A stretch of DNA of 64,000 nt from Glandiceps talaboti (GCF_964340395.1 NC_135555.1:14231746-14295745), one strand, 5' to 3'. Positions 34,401 through 46,865 are shown, counted from the first letter of the stretch. The notes: generated from the sequence alone by a model not told the origin. A program made the numbers and translations.

Positions 34401-35605
34401 GTCAATGGACTCTGGGTTTTATAGTTACATATGAAAATTTATACTCACAGAGCCAGTGTTAATCTGGGATTTGCTTCCAAACAATCTTTTTGTCAACTCT
34501 CTCTCAGTGTACAATTTTTATTTGTAGTTCTAATATAATCTAACTCTCAAAATGTAATGAATATTTATACACAATTCTTAATGTACATGTACATGTAGTA
34601 TTAGTACATGAATGAACTTGTGGATTGTATATCACTATATGTACTTTGTTGCATAACACATTACAAAAAATACATGCTGTTTTATAAAATATCTAAAATA
34701 ATATGTCAAATCAGTCCACACATTGACAATATTTTTCTTTGGAGACTTCCTGATTCCTTGAAATTTGAAACAGTGAATATTTGTCTAATGGACACAATGT
34801 GAAAATGTTTCTAGTTTGACATGCCATGGAGGTAAAAGATACCTCAACCGTCATGGTAAACCAAATACCATATCACAACCGAATGACAACATTAACATGT
34901 TGAGACGCGACACTGAGGTTTGACTGAACGAATATTGTTTTCATTCGAATACTAGTATGGGACTCAATCGCGTCTCGTTCCACCTCAAAAAACTCGCGAC
35001 AAAAAACACCCTTGATTAGTGTCATGGAATCTATTGTATATACATTATCACCACTTTACAATCAGCCGAGACATATATATGATCTGAATGTTTTTCAAGT
35101 ATAAATTAACAACTGCAGTGGCATGGCACTGACAGTCGTTACAACCTAAAGGTCAAGTCGTTCATATGCAGATGACCCTGTGCTCTGTGTATATTTGAAA
35201 ACGAATGACCCACATTCTAAATATTCAGTGGATCGGAAATTCGAATAAAACATCCTATAAAATGACTGCTTCATATAAACATAAAATTTACTGCATTTTT
35301 GTTTCCGACCAAGTAACAAAGAATATTTAATATTCTCAGATACAAATGAAAACTCGACGTCACATGCCATGCCACTCATCTTGACCGACCAGGGCCAGGG
35401 ATATTTAAAATTTGAAGTGCACGCTGACGTACGGAAAACTACCTATAGAACGCTGTTAAAATACTAGAAACGCTATTTGATTCAACGTGCTTACCAGTTT
35501 AAGATCTAACACTCCATCCTTCGCCTCCTGGAGCAGAGAAACGAATCTGGTTGTTAATAAACCGAGACTTTTCTCGTGCCTACTCGAGTGTACACTGTCC
35601 GCCAT
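28322..35605 (-). CDS. E2F4/5: E2F4/5-type transcription factor (7 coding exons, 354 aa)
   Basis: Minus-strand exons 35495-35605, 32709-32818, 31577-31738, 30871-30979, 29984-30350, 28983-29078 and 28322-28431 join to 1065 nt with matching phases (0,2,2,0,1,1). Parts: winged-helix DNA-binding domain (about 8-75; [36 protein letters not shown]), leucine-zipper-like and marked-box dimerisation region (about 76-186; [20 protein letters not shown]), a Ser/Thr/Pro-rich linker with nine serines, and the C-terminal pocket-protein motif [17 protein letters not shown]. Short N-terminus without a cyclin A-binding region and the linker Ser tract mark the E2F4/E2F5 group: repressive E2Fs that bind DP partners and p107/p130 to silence cell-cycle genes. 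Start at 35605 was chosen because it gives the family N-terminus and a good context (CACAATGG). Intron 3 is U12-type. The upstream ATG at 35665 in the same frame adds 20 unrelated residues. Confidence 0.95.
28644..28740 (-). mobile_element. LINE (L2-like) 3' end fragment
   Basis: On the minus strand it reads GTGAAATAAATTTCATTCATT followed by more ATTC units, a common 3' terminus of L2/CR1-type elements. It lies in the last E2F intron. Only the tail is recognisable. Confidence 0.45.
28983..29078 (-). CDS. E2F4/5: E2F4/5 exon 6
   Basis: 96 nt encoding [20 protein letters not shown] then [11 protein letters not shown], the acidic segment that leads into the activation domain in E2F4. Acceptor is TTTACACAG, donor GAAA|GTAAGT. 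Confidence 0.93.
29505..29977. repeat. 30-bp minisatellite ending at the E2F exon 5 donor
   Basis: About 15 units of TGACTGAAGTGTCTACAACC / TGTTACAATG with variable positions (CTAGAGTGTCTATAACC, AAAGTAAC). The unit length is 30 bp, so a 128-codon open frame runs along the plus strand by accident. The last unit reaches within a few bases of the 5' splice site at 29983. Confidence 0.92.
29984..30350 (-). CDS. E2F4/5: E2F4/5 exon 5: marked box end and Ser/Thr/Pro linker
   Basis: 367 nt. Starts [20 protein letters not shown] then VLLVNKD (marked box), then VVVPVPPPN and a run of nine serines coded mostly by TCG (30159-30185 region), then Thr/Ser/Pro-rich sequence. Acceptor is TTTCACAG, donor ACAG|GTATGT. 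Confidence 0.93.
30871..30979 (-). CDS. E2F4/5: E2F4/5 exon 4: marked box start
   Basis: 109 nt encoding [20 protein letters not shown] then [16 protein letters not shown]. The exon start is set by the AC of a U12-type AT-AC intron. Reading from the nearby AG instead would insert residues absent from other E2Fs. Confidence 0.95.
30980..30998 (-). promoter_or_regulatory. U12-type branch site and AC 3' splice site
   Basis: On the minus strand TTCCTTAAC (30990-30998) is a perfect match to the U12 branch-site consensus. The AC acceptor (30980-30981) lies about 11 nt beyond the branch adenosine, inside the narrow spacing used by the minor spliceosome. Confidence 0.93.
31459..31484. repeat. palindromic element P4 (in the U12 intron)
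   Basis: ATAGACCCTACAC / GTGTTGGGTCTAT, 13-bp arms with one mismatch and no spacer. Confidence 0.8.
31568..31576 (-). promoter_or_regulatory. U12-type 5' splice site ATATCCTTT
   Basis: The intron starts |ATATCCTTT on the minus strand, the full consensus of AT-AC minor introns. No GT donor in the right phase is present here, and joining to the AC acceptor gives [12 protein letters not shown], in line with E2F4/5 proteins. Confidence 0.94.
31577..31738 (-). CDS. E2F4/5: E2F4/5 exon 3: DNA-binding end and coiled-coil
   Basis: 162 nt encoding [20 protein letters not shown] then [20 protein letters not shown] and [13 protein letters not shown]. This is the leucine-zipper-like dimerisation helix that pairs with DP. 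Acceptor is CATTTATAG; the donor is the U12 site. Confidence 0.95.
31855..31889. repeat. palindromic element P5
   Basis: CATAGACCCGCCACCA-ACA-TGGTGGAGGGTGTATG, 16-bp arms with two mismatches. It is in E2F intron 2, 18 bp from the long-TIR MITE. Confidence 0.75.
31907..32131. mobile_element. foldback MITE with ~100-bp inverted arms
   Basis: The left arm GATTAAAATCCTATGTATTG... and the right arm ...CAATACACTGGATTTTAATC are inverted copies over about 100 bp. They share TTGTACACTTC, GAGCGCTC and TTACATAC and have scattered mismatches around a ~25-bp centre. There is no coding capacity. The words AATCCAATCTGATTAAAATC at about 51645-51664 suggest a second, partial member. Confidence 0.85.
32709..32818 (-). 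CDS. E2F4/5: E2F4/5 exon 2: recognition helix
   Basis: 110 nt encoding [20 protein letters not shown] then [17 protein letters not shown]. It contains the RRIYD DNA-contact motif of all E2F/DP proteins. GT-AG borders; the exon starts in phase 0 and ends in phase 2. Confidence 0.96.
32819..35494. other. E2F4/5 intron 1, no further gene recognised
   Basis: About 2.7 kb of AT-rich sequence. Open frames at 33027-33329 (-) and 34608-34802 (+) resemble nothing known. Confidence 0.5.
35495..35605 (-). CDS. E2F4/5: E2F4/5 exon 1
   Basis: 37 codons: [20 protein letters not shown] then [17 protein letters not shown], donor CTG|GTAAGC. The [21 protein letters not shown] segment is near-universal in E2F4/5. 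Confidence 0.95.
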
Positions 35606-35727
35606 TGTGATTTCCGTTAGATTTTCGAAGTGCAACATGGGAAAAGGACATTGATAAATTTGCATATTGACACGGCTGTTACGAAGTCAAAACGGTTGCT
35701 ATGGTGTAAGCATGTGGCAAGCCCCCT

Positions 35728-35757
35728 GACTGATTGGCTGACCCCCGCCCCGGGCCC
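35728..35757 (-). promoter_or_regulatory. CCAAT box and GC box upstream of E2F4/5
   Basis: On the minus strand CCAATC (plus ATTGG, about 35732-35736) and GGGGCGGGG (plus CCCCGCCCC, about 35744-35752) lie about 125-150 bp before the ATG. A TATA-less CCAAT/GC promoter would suit a cell-cycle gene. No clear TTTSSCGC E2F site was seen. Confidence 0.45.
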
Positions 35758-35759
35758 AC

Positions 35760-36929
35760 ATTGAGCAAGCTGAACAGTAGTGTACAGAGTAGTGTAGTTG
35801 CCATTCGTTGATGAAAATAATTTGAAGGAACAGCCGGCCGATCACAGTGAAAGACGAAATAAGTGTGAAAGATATTAAACAAATTTACATGTAAAAACAA
35901 AATCGGATTGACATGTAAAAAACTTTCATTTTTGTGGCAAAAATCAATGTCACCATATGGATGAAAAATGGGTATTTATTTTGGATTTCAAAGTTATAAA
36001 AGCAACTTGTGCATAAATCATTTTTTCTATGTACATTTTCCTTTATTTTGTTTTTGCATAATTTTAATATTTTGTACCATTTTCTTTGCTGTAAGCCTAA
36101 ATGTCTGTGGAAGTGTACACACCTAATATAAATAACAATGCATATCACAGATGAGGGAAGATACTACCCCCTATTATAAGTATAATATCATATCATATCC
36201 ATGGCGCATATATGAGAATGCTGGGTTGGGGTGAGGATGGTATGAGGTTGCCTTGGGGTGGGTATGGGGATGGTTTGGCATTGCATGGTTGCACAGTGCT
36301 CCTTATGTGACAAATGTACAAATTTGTAATATTTTTGGTTTACACCCCCATTTTAGGGAAGTTAGTCAATTAACTTTCTTGAGTATATAATGTGTTCTGG
36401 TTGTAGCAGTAGTGGAAGGATCAATCATTATTTTCAAAACAAAATATCTGTGTTCTCTGGTCAAAAAATGTGCCCAACATTGAGATGAAATTAAGTGAAC
36501 AGAGAGAATGTAAACTTACATGATATATATAATATTTTCTAGTAGTTTTATCTGTTTTTGCATGTGATACCCCCCTCCCCCCCGAAAACAAATGGAAACA
36601 GGAAAAAAAAAAAAAAAAGAAAAAGTTATATATATATTAAAGATCTCAAGCACTAAGATTTCAATGTACATATTGAACATTTAAAACAGATTGTAGGAGT
36701 CCATAATTTTGTGTTGGTTATCTGGAGTAAAATACCACAAGTAACTGTTACATGTATTATATGTAGCAAAAATCTCTCGCTCCCATCTCTCCCATCCCAT
36801 GTGTACATCTAACTTTACCACTTAAAGTTTTGACTGGCCCTCCTTCGGGTATTAGCAAGAAATTGTAGATGAATGGAGGAAAATGGAATGGTGCACAATA
36901 AATACACTAGTCTAGAGGCTATCCATGGC
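35760..36929. other. intergenic, no gene recognised
   Basis: AT-rich with poly-A and TATATA tracts. The open frames are short and unrecognised. Confidence 0.4.
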
Positions 36930-37140
36930 TTTGAATCTCTTTGAAGACAAGAGAGATATTGAGATATGATGCCATGGATCGCATCAGCCATGGATCGCAT
37001 CTAGACTAGAGCGATCTTGAGACATGATGCCATGGACAGTGTCTAAACTAAAGAGAGATCTTGAGATTTGATGCCACAGATAGCACTAGACTAAAGAGAG
37101 ATCTTGAGATTTGATGCCATGGATAGCATCTAGACTATAA
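36930..37140. repeat. degenerate ~50-bp tandem repeat, about 4 copies
   Basis: Units read AGAGAGATCTTGAGATTTGA, TGCCATGGATAGCATCTAGA, CTAAA with small insertions. Confidence 0.75.
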
Positions 37141-38815
37141 ATTCACACACATTAACATGCAGACACACAAACACAAATATACACAATTAAACAGAAAAAT
37201 TGATCTTGAATAATGTATTAGTTAACTTTTATTATTCATCATGAGTACTGTAAAATAAAAAGAACATTATAATTATTATATTTTTCAACTTTTTCAAATC
37301 AATGTATTCTCTGAATTTGTACAATAAATTGTAGAAAAAGACACACAGCAAAATATTAACACAAATATTTATAAGCCTACCAAAATAAGATTCTCTTTGT
37401 ACAAAAACATTATAATAATAATAATAAAAAAAGCAAAGAATAAACACTGCAGTAAAAAGTCAAAGTAGAAAAATTTGTAATGAAAATGTGACATTTATTA
37501 ACTTTACATAGGAATCATTTCCATGGGGGTAAATCTTAATTAAGTAGAAATTATCGTGTTTTCGTTGTCAGTACGAGATCACTGTGACTAAATGTATGAC
37601 ATTAAAACATGAACAAAATCTGTGCAGTTGTTCAGTTAACCATTGCCAGGACAACATTGGTCCCAGTAAATGTAGCAAAGAATTTGGGGGCTATCTGTCT
37701 TGACAATGTCGTCTGCTAGAAGAGCCAGTGTGTCCAGCCAGATAGCTATGTCTTTGGGCTACAATAAATATGGAAATTGTGCAAGTACCTCAGAGTTCAT
37801 GACCTGAGGCATAAAATAGAAAATACTGGCAAGACAGTGTGTCCTTTGATGAGGATCACAAGATACGATCATCATGGCAAAATATGTGACCACGCTAGGT
37901 AGAAAATTATGACCTCTGTTTAACATGTGACCTCATAGTAAGATAATATGACCTCGAATAATGAAATTATGACCTTTGGTCAAGGAGAGTGGATCTCAAA
38001 GAAAAACACTATAACGTTTGGTCAAGAAGTCATACAACATTCAAACATAATATGCTTTTTTCTTTGGTTTACAAAATCAAATTTTGCATGACTGTCAGCC
38101 ATTGCAAAGACTGCATTAGTCTCACTCATCAATACCAAAAAATGTGGAAGTCTTCAGAGAGGTTAAGATATAAACACTGACTGATAATAATGGTAAAAAA
38201 ATTGTCTGAAAAAAAAAATGAAAATATCTGACTCCAACATTTTGTGGAAAATACTGTCAAAAAGTTTTCACATTCTTGAAATGAAAATTACTGTCAAATA
38301 TATACTCAAAAAGCTGACTGAAAATGTTGGATAAAAAGATTATAAATATCTGAACTGAAATAATTATTGAGTCTAAAATGCTGCCTGTGAAAGATAAAAA
38401 ATGGCTGCAGTACATGTCACAAAATTAAGAAAAAAACTTCGAAAACTTAGCATCACTATGAAAGCTTAGCAATATCACAAAACAAATATACATTGGAAAT
38501 AATTTGCACTTATTTATTGTAATTGACCTAGGTCAGATTTAAGTTCAAGTTCATATTTATACAATAAGAATTATAATTACATTAAAAACATTGAATACAT
38601 CACAGCTTTTGCTTACAAAAACAAACACCACATTAAAATTTTTCAAAGTTTTACTCAAAAATATTATAAATCAAAGAATTTTTCATAAAGCATCAATTGC
38701 AAACATGTAGCCTTTTCTAGAGCACTGGATCTATGACTATGCTAGTTCTGGTCCACTATCTGCTGGTTATACTATTAGCGTATGCCCATTGTTGTTGTTC
38801 AAAAATATACTGTTG
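37141..38815. other. intergenic or distal 3' UTR, no gene recognised
   Basis: AT-rich; ATGACCTC-type words recur at about 37900-37985. It may include the far 3' UTR of the coiled-coil gene. Minus-strand AATAAA hexamers are frequent and not diagnostic. Confidence 0.35.
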
Positions 38816-39050
38816 CAATGGGAGTGGTAACATTATGTCAGACTATTTGATTCCATTGAAGTCATTATGTAAATGAACACTCAAACTGATTGGTCACAAT
38901 GGGGAGTGATAACACTGTCAGACTATTTGATTATTCATATCAAGTCATTATGTAAATGAACACTCACACTGATTGGTCACAATGGGGAGTGATAACACTG
39001 TCAGACTATTTGATTATTCAAATCAAGTCATTATGTAAATGTACACTCAT
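38816..39050. repeat. 83-bp tandem repeat, about 3 copies
   Basis: CAATGGGGAGTGATAACACT ... GTCAGACTATTTGATT ... AAGTCATTATGTAAATGAAC ... CACTCACACTGATTGGTCA starts at 38816, 38897 and 38980. Confidence 0.85.
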
Positions 39051-40604
39051 TCCTCAGATGAACACATGAGTTAACCCACAATTTACATACAGGCTAATGT
39101 TATGTAAATTTGTACAAACAGGCATTTTGATAACGGCCATTGGGGTATGGGAAGTAACTGGTTGATTCCGATACTATTATGGGTACAGGCGGATAGTTGA
39201 CAAGAGCTAACATAGCCTCTGCAGATCGAGTGCTGTAGACAGTCCAGTAAATAAAAAATCTATGAACAGAATTTACAGATGTCTTTTAAAGGATTGAAAA
39301 GCAGACAACTAGTAGAATAATGTTAAAATCGTACAATATGTGATCAATTGACCCTTAAATCTGAAAATATAGTGTGTGAAATTTTAAGTACAGTGTTTTA
39401 ACTAGTTGCATGAAATCAGTGAGACACATGTCATACACCATTGTCATCTTTACAGCAATGATACCTCACATACACTCCCTTATTTTTATGTTACATCACT
39501 GGAAAAATATGCTCTGGCCTGCTAAAACAATAATATAAATTACAAGGAACACTGGCCGAATACATTCTGCAACCAAGATTCAAGCTCTTTCTAATGAAAA
39601 GCTATGATGAGAATATCTGAATATTAAAAGTAAGAATGTTCAAAGTCTTGTGTATAATAAGCATTTGTCTAAATATTAAAATTTTCAAATGTTTGAATGA
39701 TTATACGTTATCAAATCTGGAATTGTGAAGACTATTAAATCTACCAGAGCTTCAAAGTTCCCTTTCAGTGTTTTTGCAAAGAATGACATGTGGGTAAAAT
39801 CTACCTTAGCTCCCCCAGTCACTTTACCAGGGTTCTTTATCAGTATATTGGTAAGATCTGCCAGAGTTCCCCGGTACCCCTTTTCTAGAACTGGTGTAGA
39901 ACTTTTGAACTGAATCTTGGCAAAAACACTGCATGTTTTTTTGTTTTTTTAAAATACAGGGTAACGCTATCTTTTATTTGACTGAATATTTCCATGGAAG
40001 TACAATAAAGTATATTCAGTAGTCAATTTTACCCAATATTGTAGGTAATGTGAGCTTCAGTGGGTATCTGTTGACCAGACTGGCAGGTAATATAAAATAG
40101 CTTACAATATAAGCTTCACAGCACTCACCTATTTTAATACCTGATATACTAATCTATGGAATGACTCAAACACTTTTGATACAGTTGATTCAATACACCC
40201 TGTCATGTGTTGAGGTATGTCAAATTAAAAATTGTGTATGCGATAATGTGCTAGTTATATGTACTCATCCCGACTATACATGTACATGATGTGTGTCAAA
40301 TTTCATTCAGAAAATCCTTATTAAAAGGCCTATTAGTACTCATGATCACAGTTCTTAGGTTAGAAGGACTGTGTATTAGTGATTGACTGAATGATTAACA
40401 CAGACACACAATTGTTCCTTGTAATGAGTTCACTGGTATTAATCAATGTTTCTTTTCTTTTTTAAATTGTGTGTATCTTTAAATACATCTTGGTATAATT
40501 AAAACTATCACGGTGATATCAGTGTGACATTGGTATGAAGTTTTTAAAAAACACATTTTTTGGTTAAAAACTAAAAATAATCAAAAGCTTGCAATTGACT
40601 TTGA
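39051..40604. other. no gene recognised
   Basis: AT-rich flank of the coiled-coil gene, with no supported feature. Confidence 0.35.
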
Positions 40605-40955
40605 TTTCCAAAGTGTTAATGAGACATTGGGACAGAACACAGGAGCTTGTAGGTCAAAGAAAGAAGAGAAATTATGAACACAACATGGAGTTTTAATCCG
40701 TCAGTGTCCATGAGAAATCAGAACAGAACACAGGATTTTCAGCCCTAAGTGTTAATGAGGCACTGGGGCAGAACACAGGAGCTTGTAGGTTAAATAAAGA
40801 GATAGAAATTATGAACTCCACATGGGGTTTTAATTCTTCAGTGTCCATGAGAAATTAGAACAGAACACAGGAACTTGTAGGTGAACAAAGAGGTAGATAT
40901 TTTGAGAACGACACAGGATGAACAGTGAGACCAGAACACAGGAGCTTGTAGGTCA
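40605..40955. repeat. ~135-bp tandem repeat, about 2.5 copies
   Basis: Shared words: GTTAATGAGRCAYTGGG, CAGAACACAGGAGCTTGTAGG, GAAATTATGAAC, ACATGGRGTTTTAAT, CAGTGTCCATGAGAAAT. Copies start near 40612 and 40751, with a partial one near 40855. Confidence 0.75.
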
Positions 40956-41767
40956 AACAAAAGACATAGAACATCAGAATAAAAAACAGAAAGGGTGAAA
41001 TTTCCAAAAGAGATGCTTTATCTGTAAGGAATAAATACACAAAATTTCTGTCCAGCAGAAAAAAAGCGAACAGCGGTGAACTCATATCAGGGGTGTGTCT
41101 TGAAGTAAACAAAATACCGATATCACAAGAACAAAACCTTTTTTTTGCCCCTTTGAAGATGACAAAGAAAAGTGACACAAGTACTAGTTTAAAACACTCA
41201 GTAACTTACAAAAGAGATAACTTAATGAAGATAAAAATATCAATTTTTTTTTTTTTTTTAAAAAAGGTACTCTTACTTAAGGTTACTTAATATTAGATTC
41301 TTTGGATCGGATTCATTGGTGGGGAAAGCTGTTGAAAACAATGATAACTTACATTTTGAGTGCTCTCTCCACGTTATCTCTAACATAGAGGACAATAAAG
41401 CTACAACATTGTCTTTTTTATAAAGTTAAATATTAGACAGTGGCTTCTTAGCAAAAAAGTGAAAACATCTCTGGAGTCATTATTTCATCATTAATATTTA
41501 TATTAAAATCAGATGGAATGTTTTAAACTTTGGTATAACTACGAGATTCCGTCACTGGAATGTCTAATATTAACCAATTTACAAAAATCTGCATTTAGCT
41601 CTAATGCAGTTTAGTTGCATTAATTTTGATCAGTTTTAAAATTATCCTGGGATATAATTTTTTTTTTTTTTAAATTCATCATCTGGTCACCCTGTTGATT
41701 TCATTCTTGAGACATGACATTTTGTTGTCAAGTTTTTCCATAATACTGTTATGCACTGTATTATACT

Positions 41768-41870
41768 GTTGTGCTATTTTCCAGGTGTTCCCCATTTAGA
41801 CTTTGTCATTTCACGCTGCACGGAGAGTTCTTTTCCATATTACTGTCATACAATTTATCATACTGTTACA
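41768..41870 (-). pseudogene. tandem duplicate of the coiled-coil gene's final codons
   Basis: The segment 41780-41835 repeats 41876-41931. On the minus strand it reads ELSVQREMTKSKWGTPGK then TAG, next to the true end ELSMHIEKTKSGQGSPGK then TAG. It lies just past the real stop, so it is in the 3' UTR and untranslated. The duplicated unit is about 97 bp. Confidence 0.8.
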
Positions 41871-42074
41871 CTATTTTCCAGGTGACCCCTGACCAGACTT
41901 TGTCTTTTCAATGTGCATGGAGAGTTCTCGGACTTTCTCTGACCAGTATTCACTGCTTTGTTGTAGCTGTATTGACAGCTCTCCCACTCTTTTGATCCAA
42001 TAGGATTTATCCAAGACACTGGGATCAGCCACTCCGGCATCTTCCAATGCTCTGCTTGTCAAAGATGTTTGACT
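41871..42074 (-). CDS. coiled-coil gene last exon
   Basis: 68 codons with stop TAG: SQTSLTSRALEDAGVADPS then VLDKSYWIKRVGELSIQLQQ and SSEYWSEKVRELSMHIEKTK. Acceptor is TTTTCCACAG. This Trp/Tyr-containing tail is the best region for identifying the family. Confidence 0.88.
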   Translation of the reverse strand, partial: SQTSLTSRALEDAGVADPSVLDKSYWIKRVGELSIQLQQSSEYWSEKVRELSMHIEKTKSGQGSPGK

Positions 42075-44539
42075 CTGTGGAAAATAGTAAAAAAGGACAT
42101 CAAAATTAATTCACTGTTTTTGAACTGTCTAAATCTTCTGCTGGTTACATTGTTGAGATTTTCAGCAAAAAATGAGTGAGGTATGTTTATTCTTGAATAG
42201 GGACCATCATAACCTTATACCTTAAAAATATGTATGTTTCAGCTGTTTCAACGCTTGTATGAATTTTGGCAATGGAAAGCATAACATACATGCCAATACA
42301 TTTTACTGACACATACAAACTACTCAAATTTGAATGCATTTTCCTTTCTATGACATATTTAAAGAGATGTATTTATGAACCCAAAAAGGGAATTCTATCA
42401 TAAATGCATCAATTTTTGTTTATGTGCAATTGACGTGCACAAATATAAACAGTTGATTATACTGCTACCTACAGGTCAGTTGTAACAATGGAATTAGTCA
42501 TTCTGATGAGGACTGCTGACCAGCCAGATCAAAATCCCAACATTCATTACTAAGTCGAAATACTTGTACATTATAACAGTGATGATTCAATTAAAAACAC
42601 TGCTTAAAGGGCCATGATTCAATCCCAGGTTCTCATGCAAGTGCTATCTTATCAGTAGAGATAGATGGATCAGATAGGATCATTCTTTTGTTAAGGGCCA
42701 CCTTTTTCTATAGCTGAGTCAGAAAACTGTTTTTATCAACCCAAATTGTAATCCTACTCCGACAATGACCTTTCACCAACCTTGGATGCTTTCAGCATTC
42801 CTCGTTCTAAGGCCGACGCATAGGCCGAGTCAGAAAGCCCACCAATGGACTCTAGATGCATGGACAAGTCACCATCTTTAGTTGGTGAACCCTGCTGGTG
42901 GTATCTTGCCTCAATCTGCCAAAAGATACGTCATGATTACCTTACAATCTATTACGATGGCGCATAGCGCCCTCTTGTGATGAAAAGGGTAATTGGTTCT
43001 GTGCTAAGCCAAACAAGAATGTATACAATGTCTTTGTCATGTTGATGTGTTGTATAAAGTTGGTAAAAATCTGTTTGGGACCAAAATGCAGTTATCAGAA
43101 GGTAGGAATGGTTGGGTTTACAAAGTAGTATAGTTTACAGAGAAAAAAAGTGTAAATTATAAACTATGGCTACAACAATTGTCCTTTTACAGTTATGCTG
43201 AATTGTGCAAATTTAACAGGGTACTTCAGTGCTTTTACATTTAGAACAATGTTAAGTGATAGTCATATCAACAAACATTCAACTTATTTAATATTGTTAT
43301 TTTCTGGGTGTTCACCTCTTCTTGTTCTGTTTGAATATGGATCTAATATAACCTTACCTGTGCTTTGATGCCAATGATAGCCTGTTCCTTGCTTTGTAAC
43401 TGTAACTGTAGACTCTGTTTTGTTGTTTTTTCACGGTCAACATCTTGACGTAATCTGAGATTTTCTTTGTTCAAGATGTTCAGTTGTTCGTTGAGTTGTT
43501 GGATGGAATCTACGTTGGCTTTTAGACGGAAATGTAAGTCTTCAATGGTTGCTACCTTTTCTGCCATCTCAAAGTCTTGGTCATGCCTTTTTGTAAGAAA
43601 AGAAAATGTCAAACACTTGAATCATGAATATGAAGTGGATGACAGCACTTACAAGGTTTTGGCACACTGAATCAGTATGTCGTACTGTAAACCAGGAAAT
43701 TGTCACGAAAAGACTTATTTTCGCTTTTTTTTCGCCAGACCTCAAAAAAGCAAAAATAACTAATGACTAAAATGCCTTCTTGTACATGAACACGATGTAC
43801 CGATCTGGTAATTACTAAAAAAAATTTGTCTTTGAGAACTGGTTGAGGACTGTAAAAACGCAAATATCTCGATTTACAGATTATAGAAACACCTGTCAAT
43901 ATGCCTGTATCAAATTCTGACACTCTAAGCATTCATCACGAGTTGTGTAATATAAATATAACAGAATCCTAAGATGTGTGAGTATCAGTATGGAGTGCTT
44001 CAGGTATTTGAATGAGATTGAGCTTGCAGTGTCCTCTACAGCTGTACTATCATGAAGTCATGAATACCATACAAAAATGAAACTAAATAAGAGCACTTAA
44101 GGGATCCTGGCATATTGAATATACATGTAATATATTGAAACATGGAAACATCTGTCAATCAATGATTGCATCAAACTCTGAAACTCTAAACTTTTATCAC
44201 CAGGGGTGTAAATGATATGACAGAACCTCATGACGTGCACTTGCATGAATGTTGATAGTGTTCTCTGCAGTCATACTTTCATGAGTGTAGCAATTGAAAA
44301 ATGTAGCAGAAAACACCACAAGCATAGGGTGCAAATACACTTAGTACCCACACACTGGCACTCAAGTGTCAAGGGCTTCTGTTATTCTTACATACCATCC
44401 GCTTATCCAAAACAGCACAACAAATTTTGTACAAATGTAACCGTGTGTTCACATGATTTTGCCTACATCATTGAACATATGCACACTTATTTACTTATTT
44501 GCATACATGTGTGCACTGCAGTGAAAATATCACTAGTAT

Positions 44540-44598
<59 letters not shown>

Positions 44599-45323
44599 TG
44601 CAAGAAATTACTGGTACTGTACATGCAATAAGTACAGTTACTTGACTAGGTAAACTTAGTCTAGTTGATAGACCCTCGGGCTATTCTTCTTACTTTAAAA
44701 GTGACCAAATGTCACCACTGAGGGCGCTAGCCCAGCCAAAAGTACTATCATGACCTTTCAGCTTTATACAACAACCTCCTGAAGTGCAGATCCCAGGTCT
44801 TACTGTAAAGATAAACTATACTTACTCATGTTCTTCAAGTCTACTCCTCAGTTGATGAAGTAATACTTGTTGTTGTGTGGAGTGACCCTGCAACGCTTTG
44901 AATCTCTCAGATTCAATTTTATATTGATCATTGTCACTTTGTATCCTTTGTAAGTGTTTCTGAAGAACTTCATTGTTCTCCATTAGTTGCCTAGCAACAA
45001 GAAACAAAACATAAATTCATATGGGTACTGTGTACTGTACCACATCATTTCTAAGAACGTCAAATGTACTTTACAAGTAAATTAAGAAAATATCTTTTGA
45101 CGTATGGCCAGATTCTGTATTTACAAGTAGTACATGTACATGTATGAAGTCTTGACAAATGGCATAACTGAAAAAACATTATGACGATGAACATACAGCA
45201 GTTTGCCAAATAGTTTGAACACTTCGCTGAGACACATACTATTTTTTTTGAGTGAGACAACAGTAGATGGATATGAGATCCTTAGCAAAGCTGACCAGTC
45301 ATCCCTACTGAGTGACACAATAG

Positions 45324-45415
<92 letters not shown>

Positions 45416-46784
45416 AGGTACTAAGACATACACACAGCAACTGAAGTTTTGATGAAGACACACAACTTTACTCAACACCTACATCTGTGTTTACTAAAAT
45501 AATATATACATCTGTAAATATTAACACTGACAAAACTGATGTTACTGAATCATTCTGTAACCAATGTCTTTGGTATGAAAAGTCAAATTTGAACAATATC
45601 AGTCAGAAGTATAAGGAATTCTTTGGGAGCTTTTGTTTTGAGGTAGGGAGACAAAGTCTACAAAATGTAAAACATGTGATCAAAAAAGCATAGTGGAGTC
45701 ACGAATCCAGCAAGTTGACAGATAACTAACTGACAGATATCAAACGAGAAATGAAGTAGATTTAACCAGTAAAGACACTTACTCTTTTTCTGCTGTTAAG
45801 GCTCTGATAGCTTGACTTTGTTCTCTTATTTTAGAACCTAGTCTCTCATTGGCTTGTCTGTAAGAGATTTAAATAAGTCACATCACCATGGCAACAGACA
45901 CACCATTCTTCAACTAAAATGTTTTCAGATTAACATTTCAAATTGGTATGTATTATATGCTAGTATAGGATATGGTGTATAACGTTGTGAGTCCATGTCA
46001 TAGTGTGAGTCACCAGCATTGTTGCAGTTAATTGAGTTTTGAAGTCCTTGATGAAACATGTTTCAGAGAAAAACTTAGTTGGATGCTATCAGCCATTTGT
46101 GTACTCAGTTATTGCATTTATTTCATGATAAAAGAATGAGAGAAAGCCCTCTCACCCTGAGCTACTCTGGATACAAAATTAGGGTAACATAGTGCTAGAT
46201 AGTAGATATACAGTTGATAAGGGTTGTAGACATTCTCCACTTGCTCTGACTCAGATAAATAAGATAACGGGCTGTTGACCTAATGATTCTCTGTGAACAA
46301 GGTGAAAGCTACACAGAGATTTTCAAAACTATGAGTAGTCTTTCTTGTTTTTTCAGTGAGTACTCATACTATTTATCAAAACTGATATCACAATACTGAC
46401 AGGAGAGTATACTTACTTTTGTTCTTGTACCCATGTGTTAACATTAGCAACCACTAATTCACTTTCTTTGTGGAGTCTCTCACTGTTAGCTCTGGACTCT
46501 TCCAAGGCTGCCTTTAGTCTTTCACTGTCATCAGTGATGTTCTGGAATCTTTGTCGTACTACTGTAATATCTGCTTTCAATCGTTCACTCTAAAGTAAAT
46601 TTAATATCACAAGATTTAGGGATAAATTTTCTACTGAATCTAGGACTAACACAAGATATATCATTTTGTCTATCCCAATCAATTGTCTGCTGCCAGACTT
46701 TTTTCACACCCATTCTTGCTTTCAAGCTTCCATTCCTCTCCCTTCTACCTTCCCTCTTACCCTCACTCTAAACACATACAAAAC

Positions 46785-46817
<33 letters not shown>

Positions 46818-46865
46818 GACAGAATGATATAGGACATAGACATACACAACCACAGAGACAGAGAC

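Noticed and set aside
44668-44677. Sixth copy of the palindrome family (GATAGACCCT)
   Set aside because: Only one arm is present; no inverted partner follows.
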